Part shown: positions 1 through 9,562 of the stretch, piece by piece
How positions within the stretch are numbered: the stretch's first letter is position 1
Layout: each line of letters starts with the position of its first letter
Assembly: GCF_900167525.1 (NCBI RefSeq)
Contig: NZ_FUZQ01000002.1
Span: 676,550 to 740,549, forward strand
Source of the DNA: Krasilnikoviella flava
GTDB lineage: Bacteria > Actinomycetota > Actinomycetes > Actinomycetales > Cellulomonadaceae
Reading direction: 5' to 3'
DNA length: 64,000 nt
Position numbers and translations under genes: made by a program
Notes under the pieces: generated by a model
Database searches by the model: none
Seen by the model: the letters and a program-made list of their open reading frames with translations, nothing else
What the model was told of the DNA's origin: nothing

Positions 1-1
1 G

Positions 2-961
2 TCGGACCAGGGTGGGTTCGACGACAAGAGCTTCAACCAGCTGAGCTTCGAGGGGGCGACCGCGGGTTCGGACGAGTTCGGCGTGAAGCTGACGTCCGTC
101 CAGTCGCAGTCGGAGAGCGACTTCAAGCCGAACGTCGAGTCGCTCGTCGGGCAGAACTGCAGCCCGATCGTCTCGGTCGGCTTCGCGTTGTCGGCCGCGA
201 CGATCGAGTCCGCGACGGCGAACCCGGAGACCGAGTACATCATCATCGACGACGCGGCGGACGCGGACTTCGACGGCAAGACGGACGCTGAGAACATCAA
301 GCCGCTGCTGTACGACACGGCGCAGGCCGCGTTCCTGGCGGGCTACCTCTCGGCGGGGTACTCCGAGACGGGGAAGGTCGGCACCTTCGGCGGCCAGCCG
401 TACCCGACCGTGACCATCTTCATGGACGGTTTCAAGCAGGGCGTCGAGTACTACAACGAGACCAAGGACGCCAAGGTCGAGGTCGTCGGCTTCTCGGGCG
501 GCGAGGAGGGCTCGTTCACGGGCGGCTTCGAGGCCAACGAGACCGCGAAGACCACGGCGCAGAACATCATCGACCAGGGCGTCGACGTGCTCCTACCGGT
601 GGGTGGGCCGATCTACCAGTCCGCGATCGCCGCGATCCAGGACTCGGGCAAGGACATCGCCCTCATCGGTGCGGACGCGGACCTCTTCGAGTCCGACCCG
701 TCCACTCAGGACTACGTGCTCACGTCGGTCCTCAAGGCGATGGACCTGTCCACCGAGGAGGCGGTCGTGGCCGCGGGCAAGGGCGAGTTCGACGCGACGC
801 CCTACGTCGGCACCCTCGAGAACGAAGGCGTGGGCATCGCCCCGCTGCACAACTTCGAGGACAAGGTCGACCCCGCCCTGATGGAGGAGGTGACGGCGCT
901 GCAGGAGCAGATCATCTCCGGCGACGTCGTGGTGAAGTCCTACCTCTCCGGCCAGGAGTGA
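2..961 (+). CDS. BMP-family nucleoside-binding lipoprotein (partial, 5' end missing)
   Basis: Extracellular solute-binding protein of a nucleoside ABC importer of the BmpA/Med family. The frame is open from base 2, so the signal peptide and lipobox lie outside the window; about 319 residues are visible. The start of the visible part (GGFDDKSFNQ) matches the conserved N-terminal region of BMP proteins, and GGQPYPTV with the following FMDGFKQG is the central part of the fold. A strong hairpin follows, then the ATPase and two permeases on the same strand, and cytidine deaminase and thymidine phosphorylase further on. This context supports nucleosides as ligand. The family call is firm; the exact nucleoside is inferred. 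Confidence 0.93.
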   Translation, partial: SDQGGFDDKSFNQLSFEGATAGSDEFGVKLTSVQSQSESDFKPNVESLVGQNCSPIVSVGFALSAATIESATANPETEYIIIDDAADADFDGKTDAENIKPLLYDTAQAAFLAGYLSAGYSETGKVGTFGGQPYPTVTIFMDGFKQGVEYYNETKDAKVEVVGFSGGEEGSFTGGFEANETAKTTAQNIIDQGVDVLLPVGGPIYQSAIAAIQDSGKDIALIGADADLFESDPSTQDYVLTSVLKAMDLSTEEAVVAAGKGEFDATPYVGTLENEGVGIAPLHNFEDKVDPALMEEVTALQEQIISGDVVVKSYLSGQE

Positions 962-988
962 CCGCAGGTCCGGCACACCTCTGACGCC

Positions 989-1029
989 CGTGCGCGGGTC
1001 CGCGGGATCACCCCGCGGGCCCGCGCACG
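989..1029 (+). terminator. 18-bp stem hairpin after the binding-protein gene
   Basis: Arms at 989-1006 and 1012-1029 pair over 18 bp with one U-G wobble and a 5-nt loop. No T-run follows. It lies 27 nt after the stop of the binding-protein gene and about 100 nt before the ATPase. Such intra-operon hairpins often stabilise the upstream message or stop part of transcription, giving more binding protein than membrane components; that role is inferred. Confidence 0.7.
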
Positions 1030-1126
1030 ACCTGTGCGGGGCGGCGTCGACACCGTCCCGGTGAGAGGCTGACGACGATGCGTCGGTCCCGGCCTCGACG
1101 ACTCCTCGATCGATGGAAGGCAGAGC

Positions 1127-2671
1127 ATGCGGCTCGAGCTGCGCGGCATCACGAAGCGCTTCGGCGCCCTCGTGGCGAACGACCACATCGACCTGGTGGT
1201 GGCGCCGGGCGAGATCCACTGCCTGCTGGGCGAGAACGGCGCCGGCAAGTCCACCCTGATGAACGTGCTCTACGGCCTGTACCAGGCCGACGAGGGGCAG
1301 ATCCTGCTGGACGACGAGGTCCGGACGTTCGACGGGCCCGGTGACGCGATGGCCGCCGGCATCGGGATGGTGCACCAGCACTTCATGCTCGTGCCGGTGT
1401 TCACGGTGGCCGAGAACGTCATGCTCGGGCACGAGTCGACGCGGGCGGGCGGTGTCCTGGACCTCGACAGCGCGCGGGACCGGGTCACGGAGATCGCCGG
1501 TCGGTTCGGCTTCCACGTCGACCCGGACGCGGTCGTCGAGGACCTCCCCGTCGGCGTGCAGCAGCGCGTCGAGATCATCAAGGCGCTCTCCCGTGACGCC
1601 GACGTGCTCGTCTTCGACGAGCCGACCGCGGTGCTCACGCCCCAGGAGACCGACGAGCTCATGGCGATCATGCGCCAGCTGCGCGACGAGGGCGCCGCGA
1701 TCGTCTTCATCACGCACAAGCTGCGCGAGGTCCGGGCCGTCGCGGACCGCATCACCGTGGTGCGGCACGGCAAGGTCGTCGGCGAGGCGAGCCCCACTGC
1801 GACGGATGGCGAGCTGGCCTCCCTCATGGTGGGTCGCGCCGTCCAGCTGACCGTGCGCAAGGACGCCCCGCGCCCCACGGAGAGCGAGCTCGTCGTCTCC
1901 GACCTGCGGGTCACGGGGGCTGACGGGCAGGTGCTCGTCGACGACGTGAGCTTCACGGTGCGCGGCGGCGAGGTGCTGGCCGTGGCGGGCGTGCAGGGCA
2001 ACGGCCAGACCGAGCTCACCGAGGCGCTCGTGGGCCTGCAGGGCTCCGTGTCCGGCAGCGTGCGGCTCGACGGCAAGGAGCTGGTAGGCCGGTCGGTGCG
2101 GCGGATCCTGCAGTCGGGCGTGGGGTTCGTGCCCGAGGACCGCTCCGAGGACGGACTGGTCGGCGAGTTCACCATCGCCGAGAACCTCGTGCTCGACCGG
2201 ACCGACGGTCCCCCGTTCGTGCGCCGCGGCGCGCTGCAGCTGGCCACCCGCGACGAGTTCGCGCGCGAGAAGGTCGCCGAGTACGACGTCCGCACGCAGG
2301 GCATCGAGACCCGCGTGGGCCGACTCTCGGGCGGCAACCAGCAGAAGGTGGTCCTCGCGCGCGAGCTCTCCCGCGAGCTGAGGCTGCTCGTCGCCGCCCA
2401 GCCGACCCGCGGCGTCGACGTCGGGTCGATCGAGTTCATCCACAAGCGCATCGTCGAGACCCGCGACACGGGCATCCCCGTGGTGGTCGTGTCCACCGAG
2501 CTCGACGAGGCGGTCGCCCTCGCCGACCGGATCATGGTCATGTACCGCGGCCGGGTGGTCGGCATCGTCCCCGCGACGACCCCGCGCGACGTGCTCGGCC
2601 TGATGATGGCCGGCGTGCCGCCCGAGGAAGCCTCCGGGACCGACCCCGAGAACGAAGGAGACGTGGCGTGA
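1127..2671 (+). CDS. nucleoside ABC transporter, duplicated ATP-binding protein
   Basis: Cytoplasmic ATPase of the nucleoside importer (NupA/YufO type), 514 aa, with two ABC domains in tandem. Domain 1 has a canonical Walker A (GENGAGKST, residues 35-43) and Walker B (VLVFDEPTA). Domain 2 has a degenerate P-loop (GVQGNGQTE) without the lysine, then the signature LSGGNQQKV and AAQPTRGVD. That asymmetry is typical of the sugar/nucleoside duplicated ATPases. The stop overlaps the GTG of the first permease by 4 nt, so translation is probably coupled. Confidence 0.95.
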   Translation: MRLELRGITKRFGALVANDHIDLVVAPGEIHCLLGENGAGKSTLMNVLYGLYQADEGQILLDDEVRTFDGPGDAMAAGIGMVHQHFMLVPVFTVAENVMLGHESTRAGGVLDLDSARDRVTEIAGRFGFHVDPDAVVEDLPVGVQQRVEIIKALSRDADVLVFDEPTAVLTPQETDELMAIMRQLRDEGAAIVFITHKLREVRAVADRITVVRHGKVVGEASPTATDGELASLMVGRAVQLTVRKDAPRPTESELVVSDLRVTGADGQVLVDDVSFTVRGGEVLAVAGVQGNGQTELTEALVGLQGSVSGSVRLDGKELVGRSVRRILQSGVGFVPEDRSEDGLVGEFTIAENLVLDRTDGPPFVRRGALQLATRDEFAREKVAEYDVRTQGIETRVGRLSGGNQQKVVLARELSRELRLLVAAQPTRGVDVGSIEFIHKRIVETRDTGIPVVVVSTELDEAVALADRIMVMYRGRVVGIVPATTPRDVLGLMMAGVPPEEASGTDPENEGDVA

Positions 2672-4161
2672 GCGGCGAGACGCCCCGCCCCGACGGCGCG
2701 GAGCCGGACGGGCCCGCCCTCGGCGGCACCACACCCGGGCCCGAGACTCCCGAGCCGGGCGCACCCGACCTGACCGCACCCGACCTGACCAAGGCCGACG
2801 TCGACCCCGACTCGCCGCTGGGCGAGGCGATCGGGTCGGTCGACGCCGTCGCGGAGCCCGGGCTCGCGGAGGAGCTGGAGCAGGAGGTCGCGCGCGAGGC
2901 CGCCCCGGCAGTCGAGGAGTCGGGCGACCGGTGGCGCGACGCGCTGCGCCGCGCGACGTCCGGCGGCTGGGCCGTGGCCCTCGGCGCGATCGTGCTGGCC
3001 GTCGTCGCGGGCTCGATCCTCATCGTGGTCACCGACGAGAACGTGCTGGCGTCGGCGCCGTACTTCTTCGCGCGCCCGGCCGACACGTTCGCCGCGATCG
3101 GGCAGGCCGTGGGCGGCGCGTACTCCGCGCTCTTCCAGGGCGCGGTCTACAACTTCGGCGCGGACTCGTTCGCGCAGGGCATCCGGCCGCTGACGCAGAC
3201 CCTCACGAACGCCACGCCGCTCATCGCGGCCGGCCTCGGCGTCGCGCTCGCCTTCCGGGCCGGGCTGTTCAACATCGGTGGCCAGGGCCAGATGCTCATG
3301 GCGGCGACGGCCGCCGGCTGGATCGGCTTCGGCGTCACCGGGCTGCCCTTCCCGTGGCACCTGCTGCTCTGCCTGGTGGCCGGTATCGCCGCCGGCGCGC
3401 TGTGGGCCGGCATCGCGGGCCTGCTCAAGGCACGCACGGGCGCCCACGAGGTGATCGTCACGATCATGCTCAACTACGTGGCGTTCTACCTGCTGTCCTA
3501 CTTCCTGGCGACGCCGGGGCTCATGCAGGCGCCGGGGTCGGCGAACCCCAAGACCCCGCCGATGCAGGACTCGGCCGTGCTGCCTCCTCTCCTCGGCAGT
3601 TCGTACAACCTGCACTGGGGCTTCGTGCTGTCGCTGCTCGCGGTCGTGGGCGTGTGGTGGCTGCTCAACCGGTCGAGCGCGGGCTTCGCGTTCCGCGCGG
3701 TGGGGGAGAACCCCAAGGCCGCGCGCGTCGCCGGGATCGACGTCTCCCGCACCACGGTGCTCGTCATGCTCGTGGCCGGTGGCCTGGTCGGCCTCGCGGG
3801 CACCCAGCAGGTGCTGGGCAGCGTGACCACGGGCTTCAGCGTCGACATCGACGCGGGGATCGGGTTCGACGCGATCACCGTGGCGCTGCTCGGCGGCTCG
3901 TCGCCGTGGGGCGTGCTCGGCGCCGGCATCCTGTTCGGCGGGTTCAAGGCCGGCGGCTCGGCGATGCAGGCCGCGCAGGGCATCCCGATCGAGATCGTGC
4001 TCGTCGTGCAGTCCCTGATCGTGCTGTTCATCGCCGCCCCGCCGCTGGTGCGCGCGATCTTCCGCCTGCCGCAGCCCGAGCGCACACCCCGGCGTCGGGA
4101 GACCCGGCGGGACCGCCGTCGCGCCGCGAGCACGGGCACCACCGAGGGAGGACGGGCATGA
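2668..4161 (+). CDS. nucleoside ABC transporter permease 1
   Basis: Inner-membrane permease of the branched-chain/ribose/nucleoside permease family (BPD_transp_2), 497 aa. A hydrophilic, acidic and proline-rich N-terminus of about 95 residues precedes the first membrane helix, and a basic Arg-rich tail closes the protein. The conserved motif NIGGQGQML and the cytoplasmic-loop motif VGENPKAARVAGI are visible. The GTG start overlaps the ATPase stop (GTGA), and the stop overlaps the next permease start (ATGA). It pairs with permease 2 to form the channel. Confidence 0.93.
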   Translation: MSGETPRPDGAEPDGPALGGTTPGPETPEPGAPDLTAPDLTKADVDPDSPLGEAIGSVDAVAEPGLAEELEQEVAREAAPAVEESGDRWRDALRRATSGGWAVALGAIVLAVVAGSILIVVTDENVLASAPYFFARPADTFAAIGQAVGGAYSALFQGAVYNFGADSFAQGIRPLTQTLTNATPLIAAGLGVALAFRAGLFNIGGQGQMLMAATAAGWIGFGVTGLPFPWHLLLCLVAGIAAGALWAGIAGLLKARTGAHEVIVTIMLNYVAFYLLSYFLATPGLMQAPGSANPKTPPMQDSAVLPPLLGSSYNLHWGFVLSLLAVVGVWWLLNRSSAGFAFRAVGENPKAARVAGIDVSRTTVLVMLVAGGLVGLAGTQQVLGSVTTGFSVDIDAGIGFDAITVALLGGSSPWGVLGAGILFGGFKAGGSAMQAAQGIPIEIVLVVQSLIVLFIAAPPLVRAIFRLPQPERTPRRRETRRDRRRAASTGTTEGGRA

Positions 4162-5453
4162 CCGCCACGACCGTCGACGCGGCCGGGCCCGACGCCCGGG
4201 CGGCGCAGCGCACCGTGAGCACGGCGACGTGGAAGGCCGCCGTCGGCCTCGGCGTGGTGCTCGTGCTGTACGCGCTGCTCCTGCTGCTGGCGCCCCACGA
4301 GGGATCCGCGCGGTTCGCGCTCTCGACGAGCACGGACTTCGTCGTCCTGTCCACCATCGTCGTGCCGGCGATGGCCACCGCCTGGGTGTGCGGCGCCGTC
4401 GGGCTCCTCGTGCTCGGGTACGCCGTGGTGCGCACCCGCGCGGGCCGGCGCGTGCCCACCTGGGCGATCGCGGTCTTCGCGGTGGCGCTGCTGGTGGGCT
4501 TCCTCGCCTGGGCCGCCGCGGGCAGCCCGCGCGACCTGTCCGTCGTCGGCCTGCTGGGCGGCGCCGTCGGGCTGTCGGTCCCGCTCGTCTACGGCGCCCT
4601 CGGCGGCGTGGTGGGCGAGCGCGCGGGCGTGGTGAACATCGCGATCGAGGGGCAGCTGCTCGCCGGCGCGTTCGTCGCCGCCATCGTCGGCTCGATCACG
4701 AACAGCCCATGGGCCGGGCTGGTGGCGGCCGTGGTGGCGAGCGCCCTGGTGGCCCTCGTGCTGGGGGCGTTCACCATCACCTACAAGGTCAATCAGGTGA
4801 TCGTCGGCGTCGTGCTCAACGTGCTGGTGATCGGCCTGACGAGCTTCTTCTACTCCGAGCTGCTCGTGCCGAACGCCGAGACGCTCAACTCGACCACGCG
4901 CTTCGAGCGCCTGCCGATCCCGCTGCTCGAGAGCATCCCCGTCATCGGGCCGGTGCTGTTCAACCAGACCATCGTCGTGTACCTGATGTACATCGCGGTG
5001 CCGGCCGTCTGGTACGCCCTGTTCCGCACCCGCTGGGGCCTGCAGGTGCGCGCGGTGGGCGAGCACCCCAAGGCGGCGGACACGGTCGGGATCGACGTCG
5101 TGAAGGCCCGCTACCGCGCGGTCCTCATCGGCGGCGCGGTGGTCGGCCTCGGCGGCGCGTTCTACACCGTGGTGTCGATCAACCAGTTCGGCCGGGAGAT
5201 GACGGCGGGCGCCGGCTTCATCGCCCTCGCGGCGGTCATCTTCGGCAAGTGGGACCCGCTGCGCGCCGCCCTGGCAGGGCTGCTGTTCGGGTTCGCGACG
5301 AACCTGCAGAACGTGCTGTCCGTGGTCGGGTCGCCCGTGCCGAGCCAGTTCATGCTCATGCTCCCGTACCTGGTGACGCTCCTGGCGGTGGCCGGCCTGG
5401 TCGGCCGGTCCCGGGCACCCGCCGCGTCGGGCACCCCCTACACCAAGGAGTAG
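4158..5453 (+). CDS. nucleoside ABC transporter permease 2
   Basis: Second membrane subunit of the nucleoside importer, 431 aa. The ATG at 4158 overlaps the stop of permease 1, which fixes the start. The paired-permease motif NIAIEGQLL and the loop motif VGEHPKAADTVGI mirror those in permease 1. Four or so extra N-terminal membrane segments precede the family core. It is followed after 2 nt by cytidine deaminase, so transport and salvage are one transcription unit. Confidence 0.93.
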   Translation: MTATTVDAAGPDARAAQRTVSTATWKAAVGLGVVLVLYALLLLLAPHEGSARFALSTSTDFVVLSTIVVPAMATAWVCGAVGLLVLGYAVVRTRAGRRVPTWAIAVFAVALLVGFLAWAAAGSPRDLSVVGLLGGAVGLSVPLVYGALGGVVGERAGVVNIAIEGQLLAGAFVAAIVGSITNSPWAGLVAAVVASALVALVLGAFTITYKVNQVIVGVVLNVLVIGLTSFFYSELLVPNAETLNSTTRFERLPIPLLESIPVIGPVLFNQTIVVYLMYIAVPAVWYALFRTRWGLQVRAVGEHPKAADTVGIDVVKARYRAVLIGGAVVGLGGAFYTVVSINQFGREMTAGAGFIALAAVIFGKWDPLRAALAGLLFGFATNLQNVLSVVGSPVPSQFMLMLPYLVTLLAVAGLVGRSRAPAASGTPYTKE

Positions 5454-5455
5454 CG

Positions 5456-5911
5456 ATGGGTGACGTGACGCCCACCGGGCAGGTCGCGGCGGCGGCGGCC
5501 CCCCGTGTCGACTGGGACGCGCTCCGGGCGGCGGCGCGCGACGTCGTCGGCCGGGCCTACGCGCCCTACTCGGGGTTCCCCGTCGGCGCCGCGGCGCTCG
5601 CGGACGACGGCCGTGTGGTGGTGGGCTGCAACGTGGAGAACGCCGCCTACGGGGTGACGCTCTGTGCGGAGTGCTCGCTCGTGTCGGCGCTCGTCACGGG
5701 CGGCGGCGGGCGCCTGGTCGCCTTCACCTGCGTCGACGGCGCGGGGGAGACGCTCATGCCCTGCGGGCGGTGCCGTCAGCTGCTGTGGGAGCACGGCGGC
5801 CCCGACCTGCTGGTGGACTCGGTGCGGGGCGTGGTGCCCATGACCGAGGTGCTGCCGGACGCGTTCGGCGCACCGGACCTGGAGCGCCACCGGCGAAGGG
5901 AGACGACATGA
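5456..5911 (+). CDS. cdd: cytidine deaminase
   Basis: Hydrolytic deamination of (deoxy)cytidine to (deoxy)uridine, 151 aa, in the cytoplasm. The zinc site is present: CAEC carries the catalytic Glu and the first Cys ligand, and PCGRCRQ gives the other two Cys. GCNVENAAYG is the substrate-binding motif. ATG at 5456 is 2 nt after the permease stop; a longer upstream frame is a shadow of the permease gene. The gene overlaps deoA by 4 nt. Confidence 0.96.
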   Translation: MGDVTPTGQVAAAAAPRVDWDALRAAARDVVGRAYAPYSGFPVGAAALADDGRVVVGCNVENAAYGVTLCAECSLVSALVTGGGGRLVAFTCVDGAGETLMPCGRCRQLLWEHGGPDLLVDSVRGVVPMTEVLPDAFGAPDLERHRRRETT

Positions 5912-7215
5912 CCGGCACGCCGGGCGCCGAGCCGTTCGACGCCGTCGACGTCATCCGCACCAAGCGCGACGGGCACCCGCTCGAGGCCGCCCAGATCGAC
6001 TGGGTGGTGGACGCCTACACCCGCGGCGCCGTCGCCGAGGAGCAGATGTCGGCCCTCGCGATGGCGATCCTGCTGCGGGGCATGACGCGACCCGAGGTGG
6101 CCCGCTGGACGGGCGCGATGATCGCGTCGGGCGAGCGGATGGACTTCTCCGGACTGTCGCGCCCCACGTCGGACAAGCACTCCACCGGGGGCGTGGGGGA
6201 CAAGATCACGCTGCCGCTCGCGCCGCTGGTGGCGTCTTTCGGGGTGGCCGTGCCCCAGCTCTCGGGCCGCGGGCTGGGACACACGGGCGGCACCCTCGAC
6301 AAGCTCGAGGCGATCCCGGGCTGGCGCGCGTCCCTGAGCAACGCGGAGCTGATGGCCCAGCTCGAGGACGTGGGCGCGGTGGTCTGCGCCGCGGGCGCGG
6401 GCCTCGCTCCCGCGGACAAGAAGCTCTACGCGCTGCGCGACGTGACCGGCACCGTCGAGTCCGTGCCGCTCATCGCCAGCTCGATCATGAGCAAGAAGAT
6501 CGCGGAGGGCACCGGCGCGCTCGTCCTCGACGTCAAGGTGGGCTCCGGCGCGTTCATGAAGGACCTCGACGCGGCGCGCGAGCTCGCCCGCACGATGGTC
6601 GACCTCGGCACCGACGCTGGCGTGCGCACGGTCGCGCTGCTCACGGACATGGAGGTGCCGCTCGGGCGCACCGCGGGCAATGCGCTCGAGGTGCGGGAGT
6701 CGGTCGAGGTGCTCGACGGCGGCGGACCTGCCGACGTCGTCGACCTCACCGTGGCGCTGGCCGTCGAGATGCTCGCGGGCGCGGGCCGCCCCGTGCCGGA
6801 GGCCGAGGTGCGGGCGGCGCTGGGCGACGGACGCGCCAAGGACGTGTGGCGCCGGATGATCGCCGCGCAGGGCGGCGACCCGGACGCGCCGCTGCCCCGG
6901 GCGCGCGAGCGGCGGGAGGTGCTCGCGGACCGGTCCGGGGTCGTCACCCGCCTGGACGCCTACGCCGTGGGCATCGCCGCCTGGCGGCTCGGGGCGGGGC
7001 GCTCGCGTCGCGAGGACCCCGTGCAGGCCGGGGCGGGCGTGGAGCTGCACGCGAAGCCGGGCGACGAGATCACGGCCGGGCAGCCGCTGCTCACCCTGCA
7101 CACCGACACGCCCGCGCGCTTCGAGCGTGCCAGCGCGGCGCTCGCCGGGCGGTGGTCGGTCGACGACGCCGGTTCCGCCGGGCCGCGGCCGCTCGTGCTC
7201 GACCGGGTCGGCTGA
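5908..7215 (+). CDS. deoA: thymidine (pyrimidine-nucleoside) phosphorylase
   Basis: Phosphorolysis of thymidine or (deoxy)uridine to base and (deoxy)ribose 1-phosphate. 435 aa, the usual length. The glycosyltransferase family 3 signature is clear: KHSTGGVGDKI binds phosphate, then SGRGLGHTGGTLDKLE. The C-terminal domain ends with the typical beta-hammerhead region (GDEITAGQPLL). The ATG overlaps the cdd stop, so products of Cdd pass directly to this enzyme's substrate pool. Confidence 0.96.
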   Translation: MTGTPGAEPFDAVDVIRTKRDGHPLEAAQIDWVVDAYTRGAVAEEQMSALAMAILLRGMTRPEVARWTGAMIASGERMDFSGLSRPTSDKHSTGGVGDKITLPLAPLVASFGVAVPQLSGRGLGHTGGTLDKLEAIPGWRASLSNAELMAQLEDVGAVVCAAGAGLAPADKKLYALRDVTGTVESVPLIASSIMSKKIAEGTGALVLDVKVGSGAFMKDLDAARELARTMVDLGTDAGVRTVALLTDMEVPLGRTAGNALEVRESVEVLDGGGPADVVDLTVALAVEMLAGAGRPVPEAEVRAALGDGRAKDVWRRMIAAQGGDPDAPLPRARERREVLADRSGVVTRLDAYAVGIAAWRLGAGRSRREDPVQAGAGVELHAKPGDEITAGQPLLTLHTDTPARFERASAALAGRWSVDDAGSAGPRPLVLDRVG

Positions 7216-7235
7216 GCCGGTAGGGAGGGCGAGCC

Positions 7236-8069
7236 GTGCCGGCGCTGCGTCTGTCGGACGCCCTGGCGAGGCTGGGCATGTTCGCCGGCCCGCTGCCCGC
7301 GCCGGCGCCGGCGGGGAGGTTCGCCCGGCCGGAGCCGCCCGCCGATCTCGTGGCGGCGCTCGACGCGCTCGCCCCGGCGTTGCGGGCCCGGGTGCTCGAC
7401 CCGCTGGGTCGCGACGCGCCGTCGCCGGTCCCGGGTCGCCCGCGCACGCTGTCCCTCCCGTCGGACGAGGGTGTGGTCGCCCCGGCCCGGCAGGTTGACG
7501 AGCGCACCTGCGGGTCGGCCGTGCTGACGATGCTGGCGCTCGCGGGGGACCCGCGGCAGGCGCTCGAGCTGAGCCGTCGTCCGCGGGGTGCCGCCGCGTC
7601 GTTCGCGGCCGCCCAGCGGGCCCTGCACGCGCGCACCACCCGGGGCCCGGGCGGGCTGCCGGCCTGGCCCGCCGGCCTCGGCACGCCGCCGTGGGGTGCG
7701 GCCCGCGTCGCCCGGTACGGCCGCGTGCGCTACACCCACCGGGTGGTGGGCGGGCGCTCGGCCCCGCAGGTGCTGGTCGCGGCGGCCGGGGCGGCGGCCG
7801 CCGGCGTGCCCGTCCCGCTCTACACGGGCGGCGACCTGTCGCGCGGAGCGGCGACGGCGGTGCCGCGGCACGTCGTCCTCCTGACGGCCGTGCGGGGCGG
7901 GCTCGCGACGCTGTACGAGCCGTCGGCAGGCCGCCTGCACGCGGTACCGGTCGCCGGGCTCCTCGCGCCGGGAGGTCCCGGGAGCGGGGCCCGGCGGCTG
8001 CTCGCCCCCGCGCTGGGCGGCTGGCCGCACGTCGTGTGGGCCTTGCTGCCGCGCGACGCGCGCGGCTGA
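7236..8069 (+). CDS. C39/papain-like cysteine peptidase-like protein of unknown role
   Basis: 277 aa, GTG start 20 nt after deoA, with upstream GGAGGG as ribosome-binding site. No clear signal peptide. A central segment looks like a C39-type peptidase core: RQVDERTCGSAVLTML supplies a helix-capping Cys (residue 92) preceded by a Gln, PRHVVLLTAV supplies a His (about residue 212), and LYEPSAGR sits where these enzymes have the third catalytic Asp/Asn but shows Glu. The N-terminal 80 residues are Ala/Pro-rich. A role in nucleoside salvage is not obvious. The fold call is from motif pattern only. Confidence 0.6.
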   Translation: MPALRLSDALARLGMFAGPLPAPAPAGRFARPEPPADLVAALDALAPALRARVLDPLGRDAPSPVPGRPRTLSLPSDEGVVAPARQVDERTCGSAVLTMLALAGDPRQALELSRRPRGAAASFAAAQRALHARTTRGPGGLPAWPAGLGTPPWGAARVARYGRVRYTHRVVGGRSAPQVLVAAAGAAAAGVPVPLYTGGDLSRGAATAVPRHVVLLTAVRGGLATLYEPSAGRLHAVPVAGLLAPGGPGSGARRLLAPALGGWPHVVWALLPRDARG

Positions 8070-8170
8070 CGCACGAGACCTGGTCGCGCCACGGAATCTC
8101 CCTCTGGCGCGCCATCGGGCCCGGGGCCAGGATGGGAGCGCACTGCCGTCGAGCGAAGGAGGAGGGCTCC

Positions 8171-8434
8171 ATGAGCACCGTCCCGGAGGACGCCCGGCGA
8201 GACGCCGGGCTGGAGAACCCCGACGACACCACGAGCTTGGTCGAGGACGCCCTGACGCAGGACGAGGCGGCCCCCGACGACGCGGCGGGCGAGCGCCGCG
8301 CGGAGGAGTACCAGCCGCGGCACGCCCGGCCCGACCTGGACGGCGAGGCCGCGGAGGCCGACGTCGTCGAGCAGAGCCAGGAGGTGCCGGGCCTGGACGA
8401 GCCCGACGCCGACGACGAGGCTGACGGCCGGTAG
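8171..8434 (+). CDS. small acidic, probably disordered protein
   Basis: 87 aa, ATG at 8171 preceded by GGAGGAGGG at a good spacing. The composition is dominated by Asp, Glu and Ala, with no predicted helix-forming hydrophobic stretch, membrane segment or cysteine. It lies between the C39-like gene and add, with the add start 9 nt after its stop, so it probably belongs to the same transcript. I do not recognise a family. Confidence 0.65.
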   Translation: MSTVPEDARRDAGLENPDDTTSLVEDALTQDEAAPDDAAGERRAEEYQPRHARPDLDGEAAEADVVEQSQEVPGLDEPDADDEADGR

Positions 8435-8443
8435 GTTGGCCCC

Positions 8444-9562
8444 ATGACGCAAGCCCTCGTCGACGTGATCCCTGCCCTGCCCAAGGTGCTCCTGCACGAC
8501 CATCTCGACGGCGGCCTGCGACCGCAGACCGTGCTCGAGCTGGCTGCCGAGGTGGGCCACGAGCTGCCGGCGCACGACGCCGCCGCGCTCGGCACCTGGT
8601 TCGTCGAGTCGGCGGACTCGGGGTCGCTGGTGCGCTACCTGGAGACGTTCGACCACACGATCGCCGTCATGCAGACGGCCGACGCCCTGGTACGCGTGGC
8701 GCGCGAGGCGGTGCTCGACCTGGCCGCGGACGGTGTCGTGTACGCCGAGCAGCGCTGGGCGCCGGAGCAGCACCTCGCCCGCGGCCTGAGCCTTCCGGAG
8801 ACGGTCGAGGCCGTGCAGGCGGGCATCGACGAGGGTATCCGCGAGGCCGCCGCCCGCGGCCAGATCATCCGCGCGGGGCAGCTGGTCACCGCGATGCGGC
8901 ACACGGACCGGTGGCAGGAGATCGCCGAGCTGGCCGTCGCGTACCGCGACCGCGGCGTGGTGGGCTTCGACATCGCGGGCCCCGAGGACGGCTTCCCGCC
9001 GTCCCGGCACGCGGAGATCTGGCGCTACCTGGCCGAGCAGGACTTCCCGACGACGATCCACGCCGGCGAGGCCGCCGGCCCCGCGTCGATCGCCGAGGCC
9101 GTGCACCTGGGGCAGGCCGACCGGATCGGGCACGGTGTGCGGATCGTCGAGGACATCACGTTCCACGTGGGCTTCGACGACGACGGCGAGCGGCGCGCGG
9201 AGCTGGGGCGCCTGGCGCACTGGGTGCGCGACCACCAGATTCCGCTCGAGGTGGCGCCCGTCTCCAACTTGCAGACGGGCGCCACCCCGTCGGCGACGTC
9301 GGTGGCCGACCACCCGATCACCCGGCTCAAGGAGCTGGACTTCGCGGTGACGGTCAACACGGACAACCGGCTCATGTCCCGCACTTCCATGACGCACGAG
9401 ATGACGCGACTCGTCGCGGAGGCGGGCTGGACGATCGACGACCTGGCGGACGTCACGCTGACGGCCGCGTGGAGCGCGTTCATGCACCACGACGAGCGCC
9501 GCGCGCTCGTCGACGACGTCATCCTGCCGGGGTACCAGCGGGTCGAGGGAGCGCAGCGATGA
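8444..9562 (+). CDS. add: adenosine deaminase
   Basis: Converts (deoxy)adenosine to (deoxy)inosine. 372 aa, full length. Metal and catalytic residues of the amidohydrolase fold are visible: LHDHLDGG (the HxH metal pair), [10 protein letters not shown] (third His and nearby acid), RIGHGV (catalytic His) and NTDNR (Asp metal ligand). The stop overlaps the deoC start by 4 nt. Its product inosine is a substrate for the purine nucleoside phosphorylase encoded at 15392-16243. Confidence 0.96.
   Translation: MTQALVDVIPALPKVLLHDHLDGGLRPQTVLELAAEVGHELPAHDAAALGTWFVESADSGSLVRYLETFDHTIAVMQTADALVRVAREAVLDLAADGVVYAEQRWAPEQHLARGLSLPETVEAVQAGIDEGIREAAARGQIIRAGQLVTAMRHTDRWQEIAELAVAYRDRGVVGFDIAGPEDGFPPSRHAEIWRYLAEQDFPTTIHAGEAAGPASIAEAVHLGQADRIGHGVRIVEDITFHVGFDDDGERRAELGRLAHWVRDHQIPLEVAPVSNLQTGATPSATSVADHPITRLKELDFAVTVNTDNRLMSRTSMTHEMTRLVAEAGWTIDDLADVTLTAAWSAFMHHDERRALVDDVILPGYQRVEGAQR

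Noticed and set aside
593..3615. Very long minus-strand open frames (over 700 codons) opposite the importer genes
   Set aside because: Arg/His/Asp-rich antisense shadows typical of high GC; they lack family motifs and overlap well-supported genes.
7820..9490. 556-codon minus-strand frame across add and the preceding genes
   Set aside because: Shadow of adenosine deaminase and neighbours; no motif and poor starts.
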